DNA of 64,000 nucleotides, taken from Blasia pusilla. Taxonomy: Eukaryota > Marchantiophyta > Marchantiopsida > Blasiales. Below the pieces are notes generated by a model, which was given only the letters and a program-made list of their open reading frames with translations, was not told the origin of the DNA and searched no databases. The translations under genes were made by a program, and so were the position numbers. The stretch covers positions 23,312,001 to 23,376,000 of the forward strand of contig CM114275.1 in assembly GCA_050084515.1 (NCBI GenBank), in the 5' to 3' direction. This document shows, piece after piece, positions 48,113 to 57,037 of the stretch. Position 1 is the first letter of the stretch, and every line of letters starts with the position of its first letter.

Positions 48113-49850
48113 TTGGTCATCACGGAGCTGTCTGGTGGTCTAGTTGCGGATCGTGGTGCGGATAGTGGTGGTTTTACACGGAGTGGATTGAGGTATCGAC
48201 TATCTTTTCCACTTCCGACGGTTGATGAAGAGGAGGACGAGGGTGTTCCAAACACCGAGTCTTCTACGTTATTATCGAGTGTTGCAGCTCCATTGATTTG
48301 GGATATGGACGGGATATATAGGGCCATGAAGGGCCCATGACGATACTTGGGTGCAGTGGGCACCATTGAGTTGGAGGACTTCATTCAGGAGTTTGATACG
48401 TGGTGTGATATGCAGATGTTGCAGAACGCCACGTTGTTTACACCCTTCTTGGCTTGGAAGGGGTTGTTTCAACACTTGGAGGGACCACCCATGGACAATT
48501 ACCATGAGTTTAGGAAGGACCATGTTGCTGAGATTGAGGCGTGGAGACAATATTGGTCTCCATGCTATGTGTCTATCACCCATGGTGGTATTGGTAGAAG
48601 TGCTTCTACTATGCCAGCTAGCCCGACCTTGAGTGGTACGAGTACGAGACGGAGTGGGGGTACTAGTGGAGGTACTAGTGCCCCACCATCGTTCAGCCCG
48701 GTTGCAGAGTTCTTCAAGAGGTTGAAGAAGAACTATAAGGGAGTGAAGACAGAGAAGTTGAGGAGTCTTCAGGAATTTGAGCGAAAGACTGGTGAGAGTC
48801 TTCGTGAGGCATACACTCGTTTGCGACGCTTGATTTCAATTACCCAGGATGTGACTGAGGCTCAGGAAGTCCAGTTTTGGTATGGGATCTTGGATAGAGA
48901 GTTGCGCCGTAGGGTACGTGATGCAACTCTTATGAGTGATGATTCACCCACATTGACCCATGTGTTTGCTCTATCTGAAAAGATTGAGCTTAACATGGTG
49001 GAGGAGAGAGTGGTGACATCCGCATTTAGTAGGGATACAACTACTACTTCTCGTGTTCAGCAGTCCACCTCATAGTCTCGTAGTAGTGGTGGTGGTAGTA
49101 GTAGTGGGAGTTGTGGGGGGTACACACAACCTCAGTCAGGTCCTAGAGGGACACTTGCGCATAGACCATTGCCTTCATTTGCTGCCCCGCAGCAAGGACA
49201 ATCATGTTGGACATGTGGAGGTGATCATGTTAGGAGGTTTTGTTCCCAAGAGGATGGGAGACGGACTTTGGAGGATGGGCCTCAGTCGGCCCCAACTTAG
49301 TGTGATCATTGCGGGAGACCAGGTCATCCTCGAGAGCGTTGCTTTGATCTTCATCCAGAGTTGAGATCACGCCGCGGCCGTGGTGGAGTAGCCGCGAGAG
49401 GCCGAGGTGGTAGAGGTGGTAGGGGTGGTAGAGGTGGACCAGTGGTTGGAGAGCCTATGGTGGCTACCCCTACCACTACGACAGAGTTAGCTATGGCTGC
49501 CAAGATTGAGCAATTGGAGCAGAAGTTGATTACTATGGCTGGTATCCAGCATAGAGCAGGGGCTTCCACCTCTTATGGAGGGGATGATCTCTCTTATATA
49601 GTGAGTGCAGCACAGGTTGAGGCATCAGCTGAAGTTACGAGAGGAGCCACTCGAGCGTGAGAGCCACGTGGTGCTACTGTGGAGTTGGATCCATAGAGGG
49701 GTGAGGCTGGGAGGCAGGCTAGGCTTCCCGAGTCATTCTTGTTGTCTGAGGTGCTTAGGACTCCATCCATGGTTCCTACGTAGCCTATTGAGCCGATAGT
49801 GGGGACTCGAGGCATCTACATCGCGTGTAGTAGACACGAATGCAGCATCT
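48113..49850 (+). pseudogene. Gag with two zinc knuckles and an RGG tract
   Basis: One frame runs from an ATG at 48113 through five stops (TGA 48338, TAG 49073, TAG 49298, TGA 49658, TAG 49694) with continuous gag-like sequence between. The core is VAEFFKRLKKNYKGVKTEKL with LQEFERKTGESLREAYTRL, like gypsy gag. Two CCHC knuckles follow: CWTCGGDHVRRFC (one residue short in the first spacing) and CDHCGRPGHPRERC (perfect). An Arg-Gly-rich stretch at about 49364-49440 could bind nucleic acid. The frame is the same as that of most of pol, suggesting a single gag-pol reading frame originally. Start choice is uncertain because the upstream part is not conserved by eye. Confidence 0.8.
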
Positions 49851-50197
49851 AGTGCAGTATTGCGGATGGCAACTTCAATGTTGGGATCCCCATTGTTTCC
49901 GGCCATGGAGCTGATGGCTTTAGGAGTTGACTTAGCTCATGTATTTCAGCTAGCAGACACGTTGTGTGAACGTGGGGGTGTTACTGCTACACGTGTTGAG
50001 GTGTATGAGGGTGTTCCGGTGGAGCGACCCTCTATGTCAGATGTAGCATTAAGTACCAGTGCTACTTGGCAGGCAGCAGCGCAAAGATGGATGCATTACC
50101 AGCCCGGCCAACCATTGATCCTGAGAGGCTTACACCTGGTGTATGTATGTTGGACAATCGGAGTGGGATATTCCGATTGGTGAGTCCTACATGACAG

Positions 50198-50590
50198 GTG
50201 TATAGACTAGATAGAGTCTTGTTAGACTCAGATGCCCAACCTTTGATGTTGAGAAAGGCAACATGTATTGGTTTGGGTATTCGGAGGTCAGAGCTTGAGC
50301 CTTGCCCATTCCTGATTCAAACATCACTTGGAGGAGCCAATGACAGGTCTGAATTCATGACACGGGAGAAGTTGTCTGTATAGTTAAGACTAGATCATGC
50401 GACTGATAGCTCCCGGTTGGGAGTCTCTGCAGTGGTCACATCAGCCGAGTCGTATGATGTACTAGTTGGAGGAGCAATATTGTACCCGATGGGTTTTCAG
50501 ATGGACTAGTGGACTGAGACAACGTCTTATAGACCTGGTTGGCAATCCGAGGGTGGACGTATGAGCCAGGTTCCTGTGAGATTTATTTAT
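50198..50590 (+). pseudogene. Retroviral-type aspartic protease, active-site Gly lost
   Basis: The active-site region reads VLLDSDAQPLML where LLDSGA is expected; the GAT codon at 50231 replaces a Gly codon by one G-to-A step. It continues with CIGLGIRRSELEPCPF, LIQTSLGG and YDVLVGGAILYPMGF, which resembles the later half of plant gypsy proteases and flanking region. Two in-frame TAG stops (50381, 50507) interrupt it. It lies between gag and the methyltransferase in the gag-pol frame. Confidence 0.65.
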
Positions 50591-50599
50591 GGGGTTCGA

Positions 50600-51933
50600 C
50601 CAGGAGGGTCTCCCCAACAGTGTTAGCATCTGTGGCTGGTTTTTGTGGAGTAGTCACTTGGCTAGGAGACTTTTTGGAGGGTAACCTTTCTGCTATGGAT
50701 TCTCCTGTGCATGAGGAGGTCCCTAGTTTAGCAGTAGTGGTATCCTCATCGTTTGATGTGCCACTTTGGAGTTCAGGTTGTGCACTACAGCATGAGGCAG
50801 ATCGCCTAGTGAAGGAGGCTTGGTGTGAGGTTGTTATACCTTACAAGGAAGAGGAGGCCCCACGGCGGACTCCTACTTCTGGTCCAGTTGGGTTATCCCC
50901 TTTGGATACTACATCCATTGTATGGGAGTATCCGCCAGAGGGCATTTGTGTGTTAGATCTCTTTGGTGGGATTAGCATTGGTTTGGCTGTAGTGTTGCAG
51001 GCCGGTATTCCTGTGTGGAGATACGTGTATGTGGAGCGAGATGAGACGACCCAGAGAGTCTCATCCCGACATATTGGTCAGTTGATGTGGAGATATCTTG
51101 AGTTGTTGCCGCCATCAGCTATTCGTGGGTACCAACATGCTTTGCCGTCACACATTGCATTGTTGGGGGCGCAAGACCTTGAGAGGGTTGGTCTTGTGGA
51201 TTTGGTGATTTCGGGATGGCCATGTCAAGGTCATACACGTGCTGGTCGTGGTGAGGGATTACACGATCCTAGGTCTCAATTGTTTTGGGAGATGTTATGG
51301 GTGTTACGACATCTTCAGGTTCATCAGGCATGCACTCCAGCTTACATTCTGGAGAATGTTCCATTGTTGGGTGACACTTGGACCCGAATGATGGCGAGTG
51401 TTGATGAGGTGCGGTCTTGGATTGGACCAGCGGTGTTGTTGGATGCAGCGCAAGTTGGCTCAGCGTGCACATCGTCCACGCTTGTGGTGGACAAACTTGT
51501 TGCCTAGGGAGGTTCTACGTCGAGCATATAATGTAGTGCAGCGGGATCCTTGCCTTACAATGGATAGTATCTTGGATACTGGGCGACTTTCTCAGGTGGT
51601 GAGGTTTATTGATCGGTCATCCATGGAAGTGGTGAACCGTATGGGCCAGCCAAGGATGGCACTACCCACATTTGTGAGTTTTCCCTCGTCACATGCCTAC
51701 GGGGAAGGTGGTCCCGGACTTGTATGGGATTCTCATGTGCGAGAGTTGGTGGAGCCTAACTCTGATGAGAGAGAGAGCGTGCGATGGGATTTGCTACCGG
51801 TGTGACAGCGGTTGCTTCTATTTCTGAGGCTTCACGACGTCATGTGTTGGGTCAAGCCATGGACCTGAATTGTTTGACCTGGATTTTGAATCTTGGTATG
51901 GCCGAGCAGCGTCGACTTTGGACTATGTCTGTG
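50600..51933 (+). pseudogene. C5 cytosine DNA methyltransferase domain of the retrotransposon
   Basis: In the frame from 50539, motif I is VLDLFGGISIG (residues 138-148, AdoMet binding), and YVYVERD is the acidic motif II. Motif IV SGWPCQGHTRAG has the catalytic Cys at residue 229 (codon 51223), motif VI is ILENV (residues 270-274). After a frame change near 51460 motif VIII reads AHRPRLWWTNLLP. After another near 51780 motif IX reads MGFATGVT, and RRHVLGQAMDLN fits motif X. Order I-IV-VI-VIII-IX-X is canonical, unlike the rearranged plant DRM enzymes. Between motifs I and IV the region is of normal length. No in-frame stop is seen apart from the two shifts. It would methylate C5 of cytosine, plausibly on the element's own DNA copy. 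Function of this copy is lost. Confidence 0.85.
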
Positions 51934-52934
51934 TGTCGCGCCCCTACTCTCCTTGAACGTCAATCTTTAGTGTTGCGGAAGCGTACGTTCAGTAGGTCAC
52001 AATCTCATCGCCGATCTGCACCCAAACACGCACTCTTGTTAGTTGGGTCTGGGCCAACCAGCGTTCCAACGCACCGAGTTCTCAACTCGGCGTCTCATTA
52101 AGCTCAACCTTCCTTAGTTCCTAGTTTCCAAAACATGGCAAGTCCTTCAAGACTTGGAACAGACTTCCTGGTTAGTCAAGGGATCTGAAACGGCACTTGC
52201 GTGCCTGGCGATCCCAACTGTTCAACGGATCTCGTGTGAGCTCCAAACCGAGACCCAAGTAATTGAGTCGCAGGGTGAAATCCAAGAGGGATGTCTAAAA
52301 TCGCCTCAATAGACTTGGTGCAAGTTTTCCAACCCAATCCCCAAACTCGCGTTCCGTTCCATGTCCTTGAGCCGCCCCGCGGCGCCCAAAGTGGGGTTCG
52401 GGTTCCAAGCACTCTCGGAGACCTTCCCCCTTACTAGTACTTATAAGGTTCTCCAATAACCCCCCTCTTTGGAAAATGAGGGTTGGGCCCTTCCTTGTGG
52501 CCCTCAACCCGACTCTACTTAGAGTCGTTTCCGGGTTGTTTCTCAGCCGCTGCTTATGCATTTACAAAGATCTTTAGTGCGTTTTAACCAGCTTTCCATA
52601 AGTCTTCCAACGCATGCTTGTTTAGTCCAAATGCATCTTGGAGCTAAAATTTATGGTTAAAAATACAGTTGGAAACTCTCAAACGCTAATGGCGTTCCAA
52701 ATCCGAATTCTTCCTTTTGGCAACCCACTTTCTAGACTCAATTCTTTCAAGTCTCATTCCGCGTTTGGTCCAGGTTTCTGGTCGCAACCACAACATCTGA
52801 AACGCGAAGCCTTGCTCGCGTCTCGTCTCTTGTCTCCTCTTCGAGACTACTCCAACGCGCAAACCATCTTAGCGTGAGCCCGCTAATGTTCCGATGTTCC
52901 GCTTGGCACTCGTTTGGTCATGAGGGTCGCGACA
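51934..52934 (+). mobile_element. Solo LTR (family 2), copy 2, nested in the gypsy element
   Basis: Reverse-complement homologue of 17284-18305, with blocks such as CTACTCTCCTTGAACG and CCCAAAGTGGGG (there CTCAAAGTGGGG). It starts TGTCGCG and ends CGCGACA. The flanks are CTGTG and CTATG, a 5-bp target duplication with one change. It sits directly after the methyltransferase motif X, splitting the gag-pol frame. The coding frame resumes at 52940 in the pol frame. Confidence 0.8.
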
Positions 52935-53152
52935 CTATGGGTCTTCCACCCCTTGTGATGAGCTCGATGGCTACCGGGACCGTAGAGGCATCGGTTGGGG
53001 GCGATGAGAGTAGTATTTTGCATCCTTAGAGTAAATGGGATGTAATGGCTGGGCATGTGGAGTTGGTTGCTCATGCTAGTGGAGGAGTTATTTGCTTAGA
53101 TGATGGTGTAGCTAAGGGTGTACCATCTTGTGAGGGGGTTGCGTAGCAGCCA

Positions 53153-54640
53153 ATGACGTCGTCCTCTCCCTCTAGTGTGCCAGTGGAGGAGATTTGGGAG
53201 CCATTACTTGGGCCCAAGCTTACGGGAGGTGAGAAACGACGCTTGACACAGTTCCTACGTGCTTATAGGAGTTGTTTTGCCTTTAACACGAAGGAGTTGG
53301 GTGTTTTGGTTGGACCCGATATACGGATTGATTTGGCTAGTGATATGCCAATCTTTCGTCGTCCCTACCGATATAGTGATATGGAGAGGGACCTGATTCA
53401 GAGTAGGACGTTGGACCTTTTGGAGTCTGGATTAGTGGAGTTGTCGCATGGAGAGTATGTATCAGCCACTGTTATGCCTGCTAAAAAGGATGTGCATGGC
53501 AACTACACGAATAGGCGGATCTGTGGAGATTACCGTCCTATCAATCGGTAGACCAAGGCTGATAGGTATGCCATGCCTACACCAGAGGAGATCTTTGATG
53601 TGGTGGGACAGAAAAAGATTTTCAGTACTTTGGATCTTCGGGCAGGATACCATCAGTTTCCGATTCGAGAGAGTGACAAGGCCAAGACAACATTTTGGGG
53701 TGTCAACTCTCATGGCAAGGATTGTTTGTACCAGTGGAAATTCTTACACTTTGGGTTGAAGAATGCACCTGCCAAATTTCAGAGAGTGATGGACATGATC
53801 CTAGCAGGGTTGGATTTTGTTCGGTGTTACATTGATGATATCTTGGTGTTCAGTAAAATGGTGGAGGAGCATCAGATACATTTGCAGATTGTGTTTGAGA
53901 GGTTGAAAGCTCATGGTCTATGTTTGCATCTAGGAAAGTGTAAGTTCTTCCATGAGGATGTTCAGTATTTGGGTCATGTGATCTATCCAGGTGGTTTGGG
54001 AGTTCAGCAAGCAAAGGTGGAGGCTATTGCACTTATTCCTCGTCCGGTAGATGTGAGTAGAGTTCGGGCATTCATGGGATTGGAAAACTACTATCGGAGG
54101 TATGTGAAGGGATTTAGTGCTATGGCAAAGCCTTTGAACCAATTGCTGAAATCAGATCAGAAGTGGCACTGGGGAGATGATCAGGAGAGAGCTTTTGTGG
54201 AGCTCAAGGCCCAGTTGGTGACAACGCCTATCTTGAGGAGACCTATCAGAGGGCGCCCATTTCAGTTACACACTGATTGGAGTAGGTTGGGACTTGGAGC
54301 GGTGTTGACACAACATGATGATGAGCACATGGAGTTTGTGGTGGCCTATGCAAGTCGTTCGAATAATGCAGCGGAGTCGTGCTATAGTTCACATGAGGGA
54401 GAGTGATTGGCAGTAGTGTGGGCTATGGCACACTTTAGGTGTTACTTGTTTGGCACATAGTTTACCCTTGTTACTGATCACCAGCCGCTCAAGTGGTTGA
54501 TGGAGTCTAACAAGCTTACAGGGAAGCTTGCACGGTGGGCTCTTATCTTACAGGAGTATGACTTCTAGGTGGTACATACACCTGGAGTTGCCAACCTTGA
54601 TGCTGATGGGTTGAGTAGGAACCCATGTACTAGCCAAGAG
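53153..54640 (+). pseudogene. Gypsy reverse transcriptase and RNase H
   Basis: RT: RRPYRYSDMERDLIQ leads into NRRICGDYRPINR. A TAG (53549) follows, then KADRYAMPTPEEIFD, STLDLRAGYHQFPI (motif A Asp), FLHFGLKNAPAKFQR (motif B), CYIDDILVFS (catalytic pair at 53834-53839), LHLGKCKFF and YLGHVI. RNase H: FQLHTDWSRLGLGAVLTQ, a TGA at 54404, LAVVWAMAHFRCYLFG, a TAG at 54458, VTDHQPLKWLM, a TAG at 54566, VVHTPG and DADGLSR. The catalytic Asp residues are intact. All pieces are in one frame. Upstream linker 52940-53152 is in the same frame with TAG at 53027 and 53144. The order RT, RNase H, integrase marks Ty3/gypsy. Confidence 0.9.
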
Positions 54641-54899
54641 GATGCAACTGGGGCTAGATGGCATGGCGAGGTTGATGAGGAGATGGTGCCAGGTTTGCAT
54701 GCATCTACCTTTTTATGTTGGTTAGGGGTGGACTCTAGTATGGAGGACCACATGACATCTTACTCTAGTCAGAGGGTAGATGGCCAGCCTTCAGATCCTA
54801 AGGTTGGAGATGGTGGTACGGATCAGCGTGATATTCATGATGATGCGTTAGTGTTGGAGTTCCTACGGACCAGTAGGGTGCTAGACATAGTGAGTGCCA

Positions 54900-56097
54900 A
54901 GGAGCGGGACCGTGTTCTTCAATGCGCTAAGAGGTATCGATTGGAGGGAACACATATTCTCCGTGTGTGGGAGGATGGTAGAGTACGAGTAGTGCCGCAT
55001 TTGGCTGAGAGAGAGCACATTGTGCGACATGCCCATGAGGAGTTGGGACATTTTGGGGTAAAGCGTACGTATAGCTTACTCCTTGGTCAGTATTGGTGGC
55101 GTGGCATGCATACTCAGGTGCAGCAGTTGGTGTCACATTGTATGTTTGTGACCGGGTGAGGGCATCATTCAATGCCCCTACACCATAGTTACACCCCTTG
55201 CCTATTATGGGGTTGGGTTACCATTGGAGTGTGGACTTTGCGAGACCTTTACCGTTGACTGTACGACATCATCGATATGTGTTGGTGATGGTGGAGCACT
55301 TCTCCAAGTGGATTGAATTAGTGGCATTACCTGACAAGGCAAGTGAGGGAATGGCGTATGTGTTTCTTGATAGAGTGCTTAGTCATTTTGGTGCACCAGC
55401 TAAAGTGCTGACCGACCAGGGTACAGAGTTTCAGGGTGAGTTTCAGGTCTTGTGTGACAAGGCGTTGATTGATCATCGGACCACGTCTCGAGATCATCCA
55501 GAGGCGGATGGTTTGGCTGAGCGCGTGGTTCAGACGGCGAAGAGGGCATTGCGCAAGTATGGTCTACAAAAGGGGCATCTTGGAGACTGGGATATTCAGT
55601 TGCCATGGTTAGCCACGGGGTATAGGTTCAGTCGCCAAGCATCCTTGGCTTCCTTCTCACCTTATTTTCTGTTATACAGCCGAGATCCATACTTACCAGC
55701 GGAAATTCGTCGGGAGTCTAGTGAGGTGGTGAACCTTGATGACCCAGAGATGTGGATGAGAGTGTGTTCTCAGCGGGCAGAGCTCTTTTGGAGAGTTATG
55801 CCAACAACCTTTAAGACTCTTGCCATTGCTCAACACAAGGATACGTTGCGGTATGCAACCATTTGGGATGGAGGTTATCGACCATCGATTTGTAGGTTCC
55901 ATGTAAGGGGCTATGTCTATTTGCAGCAGATTGCATCGACAACGTTGGATGTGACGGCAAGCCGCACTATTTTACGAGTGTGCGAGGTGTTAGCTTCTGG
56001 AGTTCTCATGTTGGAGGGTCATGATGGAGTTTTTTGGAAGGACCATGTGTGTAATTGTGCGCCATATCATCTTCCAAATGTGGATGGCATTTGTTGA
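54900..56097 (+). pseudogene. Gypsy integrase (DDE)
   Basis: The zinc-binding part contains HIVRHAHEELGHFGVKRTYS and LVSHCMF, where a one-base loss near 55147 removes the second Cys from the frame. In the next frame, after a TAG at 55186, the core reads YHWSVDFARP (first Asp), VLTDQGTEFQGEF (second Asp) and HPEADGLAERVVQTAKRAL (Glu), so the catalytic triad is present. A C-terminal region with FHVRGYVYLQQIA resembles the GPY/F-type module of gypsy integrases. The frame ends in TGA at 56095-56097, but the PHD finger continues one frame over without a gap. No chromodomain is seen. Confidence 0.85.
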
Positions 56098-56280
56098 CCC
56101 AAGCTTAGCCATGATACGTGCTAGCTTGAGGTGCATGTTGTGTGAGTCTGTTTGTAACGCAGCCCGTATATTGGTGTGTGATCGGAGTTCTAGGGATTGG
56201 CACATGATGTGTTTGACTTTGACTCCACGTATGGATGTTGTTCCTACTGGAAGGTGGGTTTGTCCTCGATGTACTTAGGA
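56091..56280 (+). pseudogene. PHD finger fused to the integrase C-terminus
   Basis: In the frame from 56021 the residues C38-x2-C41, C53-x2-S56, H61-x2-C64 and C81-x2-C84 have exact PHD spacing. VCDRSSRDWH corresponds to the usual CDxC....WH, and GRWVCPRC has the diagnostic Trp two residues before the seventh ligand. The fourth zinc ligand is Ser (AGT, one step from TGT), so this copy probably cannot fold. The finger follows the integrase directly and ends in TAG at 56278-56280. PHD fingers of this type usually read the histone H3 tail, so it could replace the targeting chromodomain of other gypsy elements. That role is inference. Confidence 0.75.
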
Positions 56281-56439
56281 GAGGTGGATGACTTGATCTT
56301 TGCATCATATGGATTACAGATGTGCGACTAACGATGGAGCAACCTAGCACCCGGCCTTCTGATTCGTGCATCCACGAAGGTGTATAGCATGTAGTAGATG
56401 TATAGGGCTACCTGGGAGTTAGAGGGACCTAACCTCCAG

Positions 56440-56452
56440 TTAGGGGGACGAG
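56440..56452 (+). promoter_or_regulatory. Possible polypurine tract
   Basis: TAGGGGGACGAG, mostly purines, ends directly before segment B1, not before segment A2. By the usual rule this would make B1 the start of the 3' LTR, which conflicts with the element's outer ends. Confidence 0.45.
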
Positions 56453-56557
56453 TTGTGGTACACTTGTGTTTGTGGATGCTCTCGTCTATGTTATGTATAT
56501 ATGTGAATATGGTATGTCAGGGATGTATGTTGTATGACGATGTGGATTCGCACGACA
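56453..56557 (+). repeat. Terminal repeat segment B1
   Basis: 105 bp from TTGTGGTACAC to CGCACGACA, matching B2 with about four substitutions. Two bases (GC) separate it from A2. Confidence 0.85.
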
Positions 56558-56559
56558 GC

Positions 56560-57033
56560 TGTCATGACCATACGGATTATGTCGCAGAGTATAGTGTGCT
56601 AGTAGAGGCCATACCTTATGTAGGGCCGTAGTGTCTAGGTAGAGATGCAATTTCATACATAGGGTTGGGGGTACCTCAGTTGAGGATGACTTTTCCAGTA
56701 GGGCCCGCTCTTAGGTTGGAGGATATAGTGTGGAGTGCACTCAAAGAACAATTAGTTCTTTGAGTTGAGCCTGTTGCGTTGGGAGTTAGCCTTGGTAGTG
56801 AGTAGAGCTCTTGGCTATGGTGGTTCCTGCAAGCTTCGACCTAGATTCTCCCATCGTGGAGTGGGTTTGGCTCGATTGTATGTGATTCTATACGTGTTTT
56901 ATGATAGTAGGTCTTTCACGGATTTCAATTGTGGTACACTTGTGTTTGTGGATGCTCTCGTCTATGTTATGTATGTATGTGAATACGGTATGCCAGCGAT
57001 GTATGTTGTATGACGATGTGGATTCGCACGACA
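56560..57033 (+). repeat. Terminal repeat A2-B2 (3')
   Basis: A2 (56560-56927) is the partner of A1 and B2 (56929-57033) the partner of B1. Together they form a 474-bp unit beginning TGTCATG and ending CACGACA, inverted ends that match the other gypsy LTR families in this window. Confidence 0.85.
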
Positions 57034-57037
57034 CCTT

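Larger units (their letters stand above)
46250..57033 (+). mobile_element. Ty3/gypsy retrotransposon with DNA methyltransferase, PHD finger and split terminal repeats
   Basis: The body reads gag - aspartic protease - C5 cytosine methyltransferase - RT - RNase H - integrase - PHD finger. Ends are TGTCATC at 46250 and CACGACA at 57033, flanked by CCTT on both sides (46246-46249 and 57034-57037), a possible 4-bp target duplication. The repeats are arranged A1 (46250-46617), body, B1 (56453-56557), GC, A2 (56560-56927), B2 (56929-57033). A family-2 solo LTR is nested at 51934-52934. The gag-pol frame is interrupted by many TAG and a few TGA codons and several shifts, so this copy is inactive. A1 and A2 differ at about 20 of 368 positions and B1 and B2 at about 4 of 105, so both duplications look similarly old. 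Confidence 0.85.

Noticed and set aside
47220-48583. Minus-strand open frames opposite the gypsy leader and gag
   Set aside because: Antisense shadows; no motif, while the plus strand encodes gag.
49073-55188. Host genetic code with TAG = Gln
   Set aside because: The gag-pol frame also has true shifts, a lost protease Gly and a lost PHD ligand, so the copy is simply decayed. CHG deamination explains the TAG excess better, and streptophyte nuclear genes use TAG as stop.
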